From Sphaeramia orbicularis (taxonomy: Eukaryota; Chordata; Actinopteri; Kurtiformes; Apogonidae): DNA of 64,000 bases. The number at the start of each line of letters is the position of its first letter. The stretch's first letter is position 1. The position numbers were made by a program, and so were the translations under genes. Below are positions 34,701 to 49,700 of this stretch, piece after piece. The stretch spans positions 18,950,647 to 19,014,646 of the forward strand of contig NC_043970.1 of assembly GCF_902148855.1 (NCBI RefSeq), read 5' to 3'. Below the pieces are notes generated by a model. It saw nothing but the letters and a program-made list of their open reading frames with translations. It was not told the origin of the DNA and searched no databases.

Positions 34701-37700
34701 TACTCTTTGTATCTTTATATTCATTTCAGTGGGTGATTTTTTTCATAGCTAGGTTCATTTGTACTTTTTTACCAACTATAACAATCCCCACCCCCCTCAC
34801 CTGTATAAGTGGCTCAGTCCACACCTTGCTGTCCATCTTCAGACTTCGTACTTTTGACACTTTGCTGCCCAGAGCTCGATGATGACCTGACAACAGAGTC
34901 TGTTAACACTTGTAGTCCTTTATACCCATATTACAAGGTTTGAAAGAGAAGTTTGTCTCTTCCAACACTAAATTTGGCAACTACAACAACTCTGACCCAT
35001 GTGTATCAACATATTAAACAGAATGAATGAAATCTGATTGAAGGAATGTGACAAAGATCATGACGATGTCTCTCATACATTTCATTTTGGTGACTTATTA
35101 CTTATTGGTCCACTTTATCATGAACTTTTAAAGCAGTTGTTATTTGTGCTTCTCCTATGAAATAACTGACATAACTGTTTCATAAGCACCCTTCAGCTGC
35201 AAAAGATAAAAAAACTGATCAGAAATAAAATCATTTCAAGGTTCCTAATTTGTTTAACTTTTTTTTGTATGATATAACCTCACAACTACAGAAAATTGAT
35301 CATTCACAAGGCAGGTTACACAGATCACACAAATGCATTATTTTTACAGTCAAAGTTACTAAAACTCAAAGACATCATAGAACTACAAACAACACAAATC
35401 ATATTCAAAGCCAAAAATAATCTGCTACCAGGAAACATACAGAAATTATTCACTGAAAGGGAAGGGAGTTATAATTTAAGGGGTAGATTTAATTTCAAAA
35501 TTCAGAGGGTGCGCACAACTAGGAAAAGTTTTAGCATATCTGTGTGTGGTGTTAAAGTCTGGAAAAGATTGAGAGAGGAGCACAAGGAATGTTCAAACAT
35601 AAGACAATTCAAAAACACTTATAAGAACATGTTTTTCACAAGATGTAGGGAGGAGGGTTATTAATTGTCACCATATGTTCACTGTTGTTTATGTATATAT
35701 TTCCTTCCTTGAGTTAGTTATTATTTGTTTATTTATTAGCTAGCACAACTAAGAAAGGCATTGGTAAAAGATTATATGTGTATTTGTATGTGTGTATATG
35801 TATAAACATATGTGTATATGGATGAATGAGTGTGTGTGTATGTGTGAGTGTGAATAGATATATAAATATTGAAGAGTAATGTAAAAGGAAGAGGGACATA
35901 TATTATTAATAATATTGTAGGGAGAGGGGGTGGGATTAAATAAGTTATACTTCTTCCCACCCCTTTTTGGGCATGTAAATGGAATTATTGTGCTTTTATT
36001 CTGACTAAGATTGTTATGATTCTTGATATTTGTATTATTATGTATGTTTTGCAAGTGCATATATGTTAAATTTCATTGCATATTCGGAATAAATCACTAA
36101 ATCACTAAATTGTACAAATGACATAAACGTGATTAATTAAATTGTGTCACATGTCAACACATTTTTAAATGAAGAGAGTCCTCAAACTCAAAATTGAAAA
36201 AAAAAAAAAAAAAAAAAAAAAGAAAGAAATTAGAAATTAGAATTAGCCTACAGTAAAAATTCAAAATATGACAAAAATTGTGAAGGTAGCTCTTCTAAAT
36301 TCTCAAAAAAAAAAAAATCCATCATGTGTTGCATTTAAGAAGACATTTGTGGATAAGTGGTTCTTCTGTGAGTTTCATTGTTTAATCAGCTCTGTCTCAC
36401 ATCACAGTTTTACAAATGGGACCCGTGAACGTCACACCTGGAGAGTACCAGCATTAGCATTAGCATTAGCTTGTGTTAGTTAGTTAATTACCTGCGCAGC
36501 TGTCACAGATAACCAGCAGCAGGTTGACCGACGCCCACTCAGGATTGGCTGAACCGCAGTCACCACACACTTTATTATGAGGATTCTCCCACAGCCTGGT
36601 CGCCACCTGACTGCTGGACAGGGCACTGCGAATGGACGAGGACAGGGTGTCTACCCAGATGGGCAGGTCCTTCGTCGAATCAACAGACAGGCTGCAGGCA
36701 GGGGGCGGAGCCACAATAACAGGTATAAGGATAAAGACAGATGAGTTAGGGTTTTCTCAGGATCTGTAAAAAAATGACTGACCAACTACCACCCCCAGTC
36801 TAACGAACAATGCACCACTCACCCTCCTGCAGTGCAATACTCACAACTCATGCACCTTGTTTTTTATTTTATTTTATTTTAGCTTGTATATATCCTTTAT
36901 ATATTGTACATATTCTGAGATACAGAGTTGGCCTTCTATATATTTTAGTATTTCTTTGTAGTTTTGTATATTGTCAATATTTTTCAGTATATATTTCCAG
37001 TATACTTTTTGCGTGATAGTTTTACAAACACCCTTTCTTTAGCACTTTAAGAATCTGCTGCTGAACAGAAACAGCTGCTAAATTGATTTTCATTGTTCCT
37101 GTGACAGTGACAATATTCTATTCTTTTCTATTCTATTCTGTTGCATTTCATCTGACTTTTACGTCACTCAAATGCAACAGACATCACAATTCTGTGCTGG
37201 AGGAGGCAGAACCAGGCAAGATCTATATTTACTTCCATAAACACTGTGTGCTGCAAGTTCTTCTGCATATGCGGGTCACTTCAGGACCGTAGACTGTTCA
37301 CACAAGTCTGATGGCAGATGCATCTGAATTATAATGTGAACAACCACGGGAAATAAATCAGATTTCAGCAAAAATTCTGAATAAAGCATGAGGACCTGCA
37401 GTGTGAACGTACACTCTAAAAAATAATTCAGGGCCTAAGTAAATATCCCAACAATAAAAAGGTATACTATGGATAGAATATGGATGGAACATATACTATT
37501 TTTGCCCCTGATTTTTCTTTCTCTGTTTTGTATTTTAACACATTCCACCTGAAGAATGAGACCGAGTGTCATCTGAAGACCCTTGTTGAACATTTATCTG
37601 AACTGGTAGGAGTCACAAAATCAGCTTCAACAGACCATTAAAAGAGCATTAATAGATTTATTAGATGTTTGGAAGATTAACTGTATCTGCTTTTTCACAT

Positions 37701-40700
37701 TTTACCAAAGAAAACGACCTGCATGAAGTTGGCCCCCCCACCCAACGAAAATCTCTGGATAAATAGTCTCATTCGTTTGTGCTTCGTTTGTGCCGTTAAA
37801 ATTTTCGTTTGTGCTATTATAGTTATTGAGTTATTAACAGTTCTTTTATAGGTCATTCTGAGGTCAGCCAGCCCCCCACTTGCTCCAAATTTAACTGAAA
37901 TGGTGGCGTTTGTTTGTGCTGGTTAGTGCTGGTATGTGCAGTTAAAATTTTTGTTTGCGCTGTTATGGTTTTATAGATATTACAAGATTTATTTTCAGCC
38001 GATGACGTCACACAGCCCCCAAAAAATGCACCTAAACAGACAGAAACAGTAGGAAAAAAGACAAGCGTGGACCACAACATAACCTCTAGAATCTGGTTTG
38101 TGCTTCAACTGTTTTTAATGCATTTTAATGAACGGGAAACGCGGACGAAACCATTTTTTTTAGTTAACTTGGAGCGGAGGGGAACGGGGTTAATGCTAAC
38201 AGCACAAACGAAAATTTTAACTGCACAACCCAGCACAAACAAAGCACAAACAAACGCCACAATTTCGGTTAAATTTGGAGCAAGTGGGGGGCTGGCTGAC
38301 CTCAGAATGACCTATAAAAGAATTGTTAATAACTCGATAACTATAATAGCACAAATGAAAATTTTAACGGCACAACCCAGCCCAAACGAAGCACAAACGA
38401 ATGAGAATATTTATCCAGAGATTTTCGTTGGGTGGGGGACCAACTTCACCGAAGGTGAGAAAACGTCTTATAAACAGTGTGAATTTGACCAGGTGTGTTA
38501 CCTGAAGGTCTTGTATGGAGTGATGAGACTGAACGAGTGTCTTCCTGTTGTTTTCACGGTGGCTAAGTTCAGAGGAACACTGAACGAGGCCACGCCCAGC
38601 TGGTAGCTGTCCTTATTGGAGTAAACCCACAGGTCGTGACCCCAGACGGCAGCGTAAACCCGGCTTCGGGGGTCTTTGATGGTGACTGATCCATACAGCT
38701 TCGGAGGGGGAGGGCTTGGCTGACCTCGAGACGCCAAAAGAGACGTGACCCAACCTTCCTGGACATCTGAAAATGAAGGAGACAACAGTCAAAGAAAACA
38801 AAAATACAAAGAACAGAAAAAACCCCAAAACAATAAGAACAAGAAAATCAACAGGAACTAAACAACCAAGTAGAAGAAAACTACCAAGAGCAAAACATCA
38901 CAAAGAAGGAAAGAAAACGACTCGGAAGAAGAAAACCACAAAGAACAAGAAGACCATCAAGACCAAAACTCACAAACTCACAATGAACAAGACATGAGGA
39001 TGAAGAAAATCACAACATCAACAAGAAAACCACCAAGAAGGAAACATCAAGAAGAAAACCACTGAGAAGAAAAGCAGTAAACCAGTACAGTTTAGAACAG
39101 TCCACTACAGTCCATTAGAGTCCAGTATTCTTACCATCATTGTGGGCCATGAAGTCATAATGTTTCTTCCTGAAGTAAACAGAAAACCGTCCTTTGTCTT
39201 GTTTCTTGATGTTGGTGATACTGGACACATGAAACAGAACCTCACTGAACCGGTCCTGTTCAGGGAAACAGTGATTTTTGGTCTTAAAACAAAACACCAC
39301 CAAGTAATTTCAGATACTAATACATGTACATCTGTAATTAATAACAAGAGTGTCAGAATTATAAGAGTTTCCAAGATTAAAAAAATGACAAATTAAGAAA
39401 TCAGTGGAGTGTTGTTCGACTCAGAACAGGAAGACAGGAAAACTTACAGTTCGTTTTTTCCACAGAGACATCACCTGTCCATCAAATGTGGCCCATAAAA
39501 CACTGTGTCTGTTAGAGAAGAAGAAAACACCTGTTACTGAGCTGTTACTTCCACTGCATTTAATATTAATATACTGCAGTGAAGTCATAAAACCCTTCCA
39601 TTCTGAACTATGTAGACAGTTGTATTTATATAGTTAATGTCTATACATTTATGTGATCTTTAGTTGTCTTTAATTGTTGAATCTGTCTGTGTTTCACACG
39701 CATATATTTCAGTATGTCTGGGGGGGCACCAGTGATCCTTGGGGGGGGGCTTTGTCTGCATTGAGGTTATAAGTTGTAAAAAAAAATGTATTTGTGCATG
39801 TTAAACAAAAATAATTATACATCCAAGAGGATAGTGATGAAAGTGGTAATGGTGATAATAGTGATGATAGTGGTTATAGTGATAATAGTGATAATAGACA
39901 TAATAGTGATGATATTGACAATAGTGATGACGTGATGATAGTAATAATAGTGATGATAGTGATAAAAATAATAATAGTGATGATAGTAATAATAGAGATA
40001 ATGATGATAATAGTGATGATAGTGACAATAATAATAATACTGATAATAGTGATGATAGTGATAATACAGATAATGATGAAAATAGTGATGATAGTGATGA
40101 TAGTAATAATAGTGATGATAGTGATAATAGAGATAATAGTGATAATAGTGATGATAGTGACAATAATGATAATAGTGATTATAGTGATAATCGTGATAGT
40201 AGTGATGATGGTAATAGTGATGATAGTGATGACGGTGGTGTTTTACCTGAAGCCCTTCCACATGTCCAACCAGCTGCTCTGGGCCACAGCGCTCTGAGGG
40301 GCTGAACTGCCACTGCCTCCTTTCTTTCTGGACACTCGGATTGTAGCTGTCCTGAAATAACACATACAACACTTTCATTATAAAGTACACAGTAAAATTA
40401 ATGAATAAATTGAAAATATAAAAAATATCACCTGTCACACGTATCTGGTCTCTGTACGTATATATACTGTGTCTAAGTTAAAGTCCAGTTGCTAATAACA
40501 AATAAATCCACGTTCTCAGAAGGGGTTAAAATGCTGTGTCATAACATAATATTTACTTCTGCTTTTTAAATGTATTAAATCCAACAAAATGTGTTGTTCT
40601 GATTCCTTGTCTAATGTGTGATTGTCTGATTTTAGTCACTGCAGTTGTTTGTGTGGTTTCAAAATGGCAGTGCTTGCAAAATAAGAGTAATGTTTAAGAG

Positions 40701-43700
40701 TTGAATGTTTTCTACCTCCTATAACACAGGTGTCCAACCTACAGGCCAAAACCTGCTCCGTGGGGTCAATTTGCCAAATACAAAAATTCCACTGAACATA
40801 TTAACAATCAATGGTGTAAAAATCTTTTTAGTTCAGGTTCTAAATACAGATCAATGTGATCTAAAGTGGATCAGACCAGTAAAATACTATCATAATAACG
40901 TATAAATAATGACAACTGTGAATGTTTTTCTTTGTTTCAGTATAAAAATTTTAATTCCATAAAAAATTTTAGCATTTACAAACTATCCTTTCAAATAACA
41001 AATATGAGCAACATAACATGTCTTAGAAGTAAGGTGTAACTTAAACTTTTCTGTCTGTTACTAAATATTTTTTTATTTGTATATCCACTGTGATCTGTAA
41101 GTTGTAATGCACACATAAACTGAGGCATGATATTGTTAAATTGCACCTATCTTTCTGAAGAAATTTCAAGTTGTTCGTGTTATCCACATTTTAAGGAAAC
41201 TTTGTAGATGTAAACCCTTTCATACTGTAATTTTATTTTTTTCACTGTTATTATGTTACTGGTCTGGCCTACTTCAGATCATACTGGGTTAAATGTAGCC
41301 CCTGAAAAAAACATGAGTTTGACACCCCTGTCCTACAACATTCAAATGGATTTTAAGTGAAACAGTAATTGGAGGTGTTGAGCCAAAGCTGAAGTGTGGA
41401 AAAACTAGGGTCTGGATCCAAAAGTGAATCATCCCCAAAGACCCCCACACTAAAAGGGCCACCTTTATGGTAGAAATAAACATGTTCACAGCCTGTACCA
41501 TCATGTCAGACCAATGGGTAATGTCATGGAGGACTGAGACCAAATTTACACACAATTCCCACACAGCCTATGGAATGGGACTGAAATGAGGCTTCATACT
41601 AAATATGATCAAACATTCTGATGAAATGAATTTATTTATGAACAAACTCCTGTCTCTAATACAAACATGAATCAAATAAAGACCTGACAAACAGACTGTG
41701 GAGGGTCTGTCATGTTACCTTGGGGTCTTCTGCTTCAGGGGCTTCTCCGGCTTCCCTGATTGGCCAGTTTTATTAGGAGGAGGTGGGGCTGGACGGGTGG
41801 GCATCAGGCGACCTAAGGGGGTGCTGCAAAACACACATACATATACAAAAAAATAAAGAACTGCATTACAGGAGCAGCTGTCATTATAGTTACTGGAAGA
41901 GGTAAATGAGTTGAATACTGGGACTTGGTGACAGATTATAGATTGAAATTAATTTTATTCATCCCCTAAAGGAAGTATATTAGTCCTTTGGCTCAAATAG
42001 AATAAAATTAGATCCACTTTTGACAAGCATTTAGTATATGATTTATAGAATAGTCATAAGTATGAATCTACGTAGTGAGTTCAGTCAAAGCAGTCGTCCA
42101 GTTCAGTCTCTATCAATTAAGATGTTGTACATACTTCATAGTGGCAGGATCTCCATTCATTTGTCCATCAGCACCAGATGGGGCGGAGCCAACCCCTGTT
42201 TCTTCCTCCTCATTCGATGACTCAGTCTCACTTTCCTCTTGGCTGGCCCAGCTCGCCAACACAGTGATATACGGGTTCTCACCTTTAGCGATGTTAGGGG
42301 ACGGAGTTACACCTGAGAGCACGAAACAGACTGGAGTCAGAACAACAGGTGAGCAAGTACCTGGTAGGATCAGACCCAGACCAGGTCCAGACCAGATACT
42401 GGCCAAGTTCACATTAGGTAATGGCCCATGTATATGTCAGATCCAGACCAGACTTAGTCCTTGTTTGGACCTGATACAAGATCAGGTACTGGCAAATTAA
42501 AGATTTAGATTCAGAAGCAGATACAGATTCTAGCCCAGTTCCATACCGTCCTCTGGTGGGTCAGCTGGTCCATCTAGAGACGGTAAAGTGACACCTGAAT
42601 TCTGGTCTAACGCAGACATCACCAGGTGTGACAGAGCACCGACATCTGGAGAAACAAAGACAATCAGGAGTGTTAGCGTGTTCTTTTGTTGGCAGCTCCA
42701 AGAAAAAGTCCAGATTCTTTTAGGTCTCATTTTTATAAATTTATTGTTGACTTGATCTGATCATAAACAAAATATAACTCAGCTGAGGATCCACAACCCA
42801 AACAGGGAAAATGGATCAAGACATTTCAATGCACATCACTTTTATAATCCTTGTAAACTGATCTCCAAACTATGGGCTCACCTCCTTGTGCTAGGTGTCA
42901 TCTGACTCTAAAGTCAAGCAGATGTAATTCCTCAACTCAATGCAAACCCCATAATGACCGTGTTTACCTCTTATCTCTTGTTGTTTACGATCGTCTGTGG
43001 GCATGTGTATTTGAAAGTGTGCCTAAGGTAAAGTCCTGTGATCATATATCTGTCAATTTAGTATGTGACCAAGATGTGACCTATCCTAAGAAATTTATGA
43101 CTGACCAGTGAAGCAAAGAAAATCTAGTGACACAAAACAATCCTGACCAATACTGACTAACATGTGACTAAACCCAAGAATTCAACCATCTAAATTAAAA
43201 TAATATTTCAGGAGTCTCCAGGTGTATCATGGAGTTCAGACTGAGCTAAAGAGATGTCAGCCAGCTTATTAACTGACTGACTGACTAAATGATTGATTGA
43301 TTACCTGTAACTCCAGGTTCTCCGATTATGTTCAGGGAGGCGGGGCGTGGTTTGTCAGCGGGTGAAGGTGGGGTTGGGGCTGATGGGGTTGTGGTTGAGC
43401 TAACACCAGTATTAGCCATACCACTAACAATCCCTGCTAAACTAGGGATGTTGGTTAACGAGTTAACAATGTTGTCTAAGTTAACAGCACTAATGTTAGT
43501 AGCAGATGATTCAGGTGTGGGGGTGGAGGCGGAGCTTAATGGAGCTTCCGGGTTAGTAAGAGCGTTAGCAGTTCCTGCTAAGCTTGGTATGTTAGCGGTG
43601 ATTTTATTAGTGATGCTGTCGATGGATGGTGGGGCTGAGGGGGCTGAAGGGGTGGGTGGGGCAGCAGGAGGAGGGGCGGAGCCTCCGATGTAAGCAGCAA

Positions 43701-46700
43701 CTCCTGCCAATGATGGGATGCTGGCAGCTATCATGTCAGTGACACCCGCCAACGTTGGGTAGACAGCAGCGTGGTTTGAGCCCCCAGGAGGAAGAGGAGG
43801 AGGAGCTTCATCACCTGAGGAGGGCAGAAACATCTGTCAGTTAAAACTACACAGCTGCAGTTCCTCTGATGTCCACCAGGTGCCATAAAGTCTCACTGAA
43901 GGAGGATTATGACACAGCACTGTATTTGTCAAATTAAGTGTCCATCCAAACCTAGATCTACATCAGCACAAAATGATTGGAACTCAGTGGTAGTTAGGTT
44001 GACACTGATAATAGTTAATGATATTGTGATTTAAGGAACGACAAAAACACTGACAGCCAATCAAAATACGTCTAAATTGTGTCATGTTAACACTTTCACA
44101 GTCACTGATTCAGCTTTGACTCAGATTCATAGTACAAATAGTAGTATTTATCATACACACTTGTGCCAAAGTGACATTGCTGAGTCATTAAGTCGGTGTC
44201 GGCAGAGTACAGTCAGTTTCACACTTTGACGATTACGCAAACCTGACAAGATTTAACCTAGATTTATCTGTGTAGGTTCTCATTTGCCCAGGTCATCATT
44301 CTTCTTAGAATACAATAGACTTTATTTGCCATTTACACAGATCCATTGCAGTATAGATACATTGGAATTCTTGTGCGTTTCCCTGAGTCACAGAGTTAGA
44401 AAAAGGCATAAATAAAAACATAAACAAAACATAAACAAAACATAAACACAGCTGAAACATACACACAGCTAAAACATATAAAAACAGTTACTGCACAGAC
44501 AAACGCAAATACACATTTGTAAAATAGAGTACTGATCAGAAAAAAAAGTAATAATAATAAGAGTACTGAAAGGTAAAAACAAGTTATTGCACATTTGAAT
44601 TTTGGTAGTTCTTCTCAGTTCAACTGGACTGGTTTAGCTCTTTTGAAAACATTTCATCTTTCATCCAAAAGACTTCTTCAGTTCTGATGAGAAACGCTAT
44701 GTTTTCAAAGGAGCTAAACCAGTCCAGTTGAACCGAGAAGAACTACCTAGAAGAACCTAAATTTAATGATACAAATGTTTCAGATCCACTGCATAATTAC
44801 TGCAGTGACTTTAAGCCTTCAACTGATGCAGCGACTACCATCTCATTTCTTAAACAACCGTAAGTTTGATAGAGAACATAAAGAATGGACTGTGTTTGAA
44901 TAGAAGAAGGCCATGTGGTTCTGATGAGTTTATGTAGACTTTTGGAGAGAGACATTAGCTTTTTGTCATTTCAGTCGAAGAACATTTTAACAATGAACAT
45001 GTTTTCAAGCTGACATCTGTGTAAATATATTGAATTAAGTCAAATGAGTTTTTGTTTTAATATATTCAATCATAACTTGTTAATACTGTGTCATTTTATT
45101 TAAGGTTATTTTCTTATTTTTAACAAGTCAAGTCACAACACCCTGCAAGTGTTGTTTTTTGTTGTTGATTGTTGATAAATGGTGGATGTAATTAATAAAG
45201 AAAACTGGTTTTAAATAATATTTTATGTTGAGTTCATGTAGGCAGATAAAAATGTCACTTTTCAGTGTGAAAGGCTGTTTTTTTTTTTTTTTTGTTTTTT
45301 TTTATCAGACCTTTATTTAACCAGATGAAGTCCCATTGAGATCAAGATCTCTCTTACAAGGGCGACCTGGCCAAGAGGTCGGCAGCACATGCCATGAAAG
45401 AAAACAGGTTTTACAGACAGATAACAGCAATAAATTGTTATTGTTACTGATGGTCATGGTGAGCACTCTTTGGAATCAGAGCCAAAGGACAGGTCAGGTA
45501 TGTTATCATATATCAGATAAAGGCGCTGCACCATAATAAATGTCTATATTGTCAGTGAAAATGTTAGTAGTCAGTTTGGTTTGATAATCAGAAAAATTTC
45601 AGTCCGTGTGAACTGGTCACGTATCCACAGCTGATGGAAACTTCATTTAACTCATAAAGACCCAAAGCTACTTTTGTTTTACTTCCCAAATTAATATTGC
45701 TGTCTGTTTAACCTTTTTTAATTGATTTATCACCATTTATCATTATATTATCCTCTCCATTTTGCTTTTTTTTCAGTAAAAATCTGGTATTTTCCAATAT
45801 TTATTTTACTGATTATGTATTTTAATCATCATGCTGACATTACATTTGAGCATTATCATACCAAAAACACAGACAACCTGAAAAAAAGTGACCCTTTCAG
45901 TAAAATATATCATTAACTGAACATAAAATAAGTGTCTTCACCCACTATCATTGATCAAACTCCATGGGTTTTACTGGTGAATCAATGTTGTAGAAAGTGA
46001 CAGTGTTTCCATATTCACTATGGAGCCTCTGAATGTCCAAATGGGTCATATCGGATGACTACAAAAAAATGACGAATTATATTTTACACCAATTATTTAC
46101 ATGTATTGATACAATTAGTGTCTCTAAAGTTATTAAACATTTTAGATCAGTAAATGCTTTTGGTCATTGCCGTATATTTGGGTCTTTATGGCTTAACAGA
46201 CATTTTTGTCTAATTTTTTGTTGATTTTGTCTTGTTCTACCATTTTCATCTTGTTATTTCTTTATGTCACTTAAACTGCTCATGCTCAAACTAGCAAAGA
46301 AAATTTGCAAATTTAAAATAAAAAAAACATAATTTAGTGAAACTTTGTGATGAATAAAATATCCTAATTTCTCACACCATGTCCTGTTTCATCATGACCA
46401 AATGCACATATTCTAAATTCTGAGGAAGATAATTTATCTTGAAGTCACGTGAGAATGCCGTGACAGTAAAGGTATTTGAAGTGTTTAAAGCCAAGTGTCG
46501 CAGAGTTTCTGAAGATAAACTGGTTTGAGATGATTATCTGTCTGTCTCCTCAAACACCAACAAACCGGTTCAACTTAAAACGTGATGACAGTCAATTCAC
46601 AAGTAAAAATAAATCTGTCACACACACCCAAGAGACAAAAACATGTGGAACTGTTGATATACTGAAGTAAACTCTGCAGACACAAACTATGACTCCCAGG

Positions 46701-49700
46701 GTGCATTTCACCCACCTACATACAGTCACAGAGCTGCAGATACTTTCATCAAAAGCTTCATCAGCAGCTGAGATTCATGGGTATTGTAGTCAGGGTTTAC
46801 TTTAGCCAGTATTGAGGACTTGCAGCTGACGTCACTGGTCATGTTATTGTTGTTTACACCGCCATATTGGTAGGCACACTATCTGGATCCAGAAAGTCAG
46901 AACTGTTGCGTTATATCGTGTTTTTCTTTGGACTCGTGTTTGTGTGTTTTGTTATTTGCGAGTATGTCTGCTTGTGATAAAGGCACCATAGATGATTTTC
47001 AATGTTTACTAACAACGGTGATGCATGGGCAACTCGGCCGGCTCACATCAGCCGTACACCTCCAGGCTCTCCCCCGGAACTCATGAACGAGCCGATATGT
47101 TAGCTCTAAAACGGTCCATTAACTGTCTCTGTCCAAAAGCTGATCCCATCTTCTCTTTCACAGCCGCATAATTTGACTGGACCGCATCGGGAAGGCTGTT
47201 CCATAGTAGAAAAGCAGACTTGCACAGACGGGTGGAGAGTATTGTCACCAGCTCCAGCTGAACTCACTGGTGTCGCCCACCGTAGCTCCGACTGCCACTT
47301 CCAGCTGAGGAAACTCAAAGGGGGCAGGTAGATCCACAATGACTCTGTCCCTATAGGGTGATAGGCCAGGGGAAGCCCTCCTGGTAGATTTAAAGGGTCT
47401 TCATCACCGTACCACATGATGACAATTCTTTTTTTCCATGCTGCTAAGCGCAACAGAAACACAGGCTAACTATACTGAGAAGCTACGCTCACGGCGGTAA
47501 TAACTATAAACAGCAGTCGGCAGAACAGGACCACCGCTGCCACCAATGGAACCGAGCGGTCTTTATGCCTAACTTATAATTGGTGAAAGCTAAGTCATGA
47601 ACGGCACACAGGAGTTTAGCAGGGCCATCGTTTAACACGCTGTACGATCCAAGGAAAGCTTGCCTACCAATAAACAGAAAACCACGTGATCATGTGACGT
47701 ATGTGCAAAACCTCAATATGTAAGTAAGTAAGTAAGTAAGTAAAGCTTTATTTATATAGCACTTTTTAAAACAACATGTTACAAAGTGCTTTACATAAAG
47801 GGGAGATAGATCAAATCAAATCAAATTTTAAGCCAATTTACAGAAACCCAACAGAATCCTCCAGGAGCAAACACTTATGACTGGTGACAGCGGAAGGAAA
47901 AACTTCCCTTTAACAGCAGAAACCTCGAGCAGACCCAGACTCCTGAAGGATGGCCGTCTGCCTTGACCAGTTGGGGTTAGAGCGAGAAAGTAAAGGAGGA
48001 GAAATGAAAGAGCAACAGAGATAGAGAGAGACTGGGGGAGAGGGGGAGGGGGGGGAGGTAGGGGGAGACGCATGCACAGATAACTGAACTAGAACATGTA
48101 TAGAACAGTATGATAAACACTATCGTAACTATATGGATAAGTGAGTGATGACGATAAAGGTGGAGAGAGGCAGGACCACAGCAGCAGGTCTAGAGATGAT
48201 CTTATGTGTGATGATCTGATGTGTCCATTTAGTCAATATTTTCTTGTCTTGACTAAAATATCAACTCCCACTATACTAAATCCAAATGAACTTTCATGAT
48301 TATTTTTTGGATTTCACAGAAGAGGTGTTTTTTTTTTTGTCATTTCATTAAATATTTTGGTCAGTTTCTGTTGTTTTCTATTCATTTTGTTCATTATTTT
48401 CTTTGTTTTAGTGTAAAATCATTCATTATATGTTCCGTTTAGATCATTTTGTTGATTGCTATGTTATTTTTCATCCATTTGTTTTCATCATGTTGATTAT
48501 TTTTGCTCATTCTTGTTCATTTTGTTGATTATTTGTTCATCTTTTTTCATTTGACTGAATATTTGACCCATATTTACCTCCGCCAAGGAGGTTATGTTTA
48601 TGTCGGTGTTGGTCTGTCTGTCTGTCTGTCTGTGTGCAAAACAACTCAAAAAGTTATGGACGGATTTGGATGAAAATTTCAGGAAATGTTGATACTGGCA
48701 CAAGTAAACAAATGATAAAATTTTGGTGGTGATCGGGGGGGCCACAGGGGCCCACTGATCTGCCTTGGCAGAGGTCTGCGCTGTCTTTTCTAGAAAAGCA
48801 CTCGTAGAGCGCAGACCTCCGCCAAGGCAGATCAGTGGGCCCCCGTGCCCTCCTCACCCCTGATCACCACCAAAATTTAATCATTTGTTCCTTGTGCCAC
48901 TATCAACATTTCCTGAAATTTTCATCCAAATCTGGGGCACTGATCTGCCTTGGCGGAGGTCTGCGCTCTACGAGTGCTTCTAGTTTATATGATTTGTTGA
49001 TTGGTTTCTTAATTATTTTGCTAATTTGTTCATTTTTTAAAATGACTTTCTTCATTAATGTTTGTTTTTGTCACTTCTATTGATTATTTTGTTCAAATAT
49101 TTGACACATTTGGATGTAGACCTAACATCAGTCTAGTTAAACTTATGTATTATTGTGAAAATCTAAATATGGGATATGTTATAGTTACAGTTTATTCTTG
49201 CACCTTACTGTTTTTCTACCATTTCTACCATACTTCTAAATGTATTATGTAAAGTGTATTTGCAGATTTTATGTTCATGTTTTATTCTATTTTTGCTGTC
49301 TCTTATGCTGCTGCAGCACTACAGTTTCTTATCTATATATATCTATCTATCTGATCAAAATGATGTCTTCAACAAAGACACGTGGACAGAATGGATGCAG
49401 GTGACAGACAACAATATCAGGACGTGTCAAAACGAAAGTGATAATCTGCTTTGTCATTTTCTGTTAACCTGTGGTTACTTTAAAAAATGTATCTGAGACA
49501 CTTTATGGTCTATTTCTGTGGAAATTGCTTTAAACAGATATTACAAATACAGATATCACAAAATATTTTTTTCCATCCATGTATAATTCTGGAACATTAA
49601 CAAACAGATCCTCAGATAAACCTGAGTCTGAGTGATCTGTTAATTTTCTGTCCTGATAGTACCGACCCCTAGTGAGACCCTGGTAATGTCATGTGACAGG

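Larger units (their letters stand above)
38502..40351 (-). other. Tandem PH-domain exons of ARAP
   Basis: Exons 40247-40351, 39448-39508, 39135-39255 and 38502-38766. The first PH begins at SSWLDMWKG, continues VLWATFDGQVMSLWKKR and ends in the helix with the invariant Trp (DVQEGWVTSLLASRG). The second runs from KLYGSVTIKD through YAAVWGHDLWVYSNKDSYQL to SFSLITPYKTF and finishes in the ArfGAP exon (PIWVDTLSSSI). Such paired PH domains precede ArfGAP in ARAP1-3, where the first binds PIP3; lipid specificity here is not readable. Confidence 0.8.

Noticed and set aside
38067-38606. 179-aa frame on plus
   Set aside because: Runs along the right arm of the foldback element and antisense to ARAP exon 10.
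39815-40438. 207-aa and 121-aa frames rich in His/Tyr or Ile/Val
   Set aside because: They are translations of the 9-bp minisatellite; only 40247-40351 in this interval is a real exon.
43328-43693. 121-aa frame on plus
   Set aside because: Antisense shadow of ARAP exon 3.
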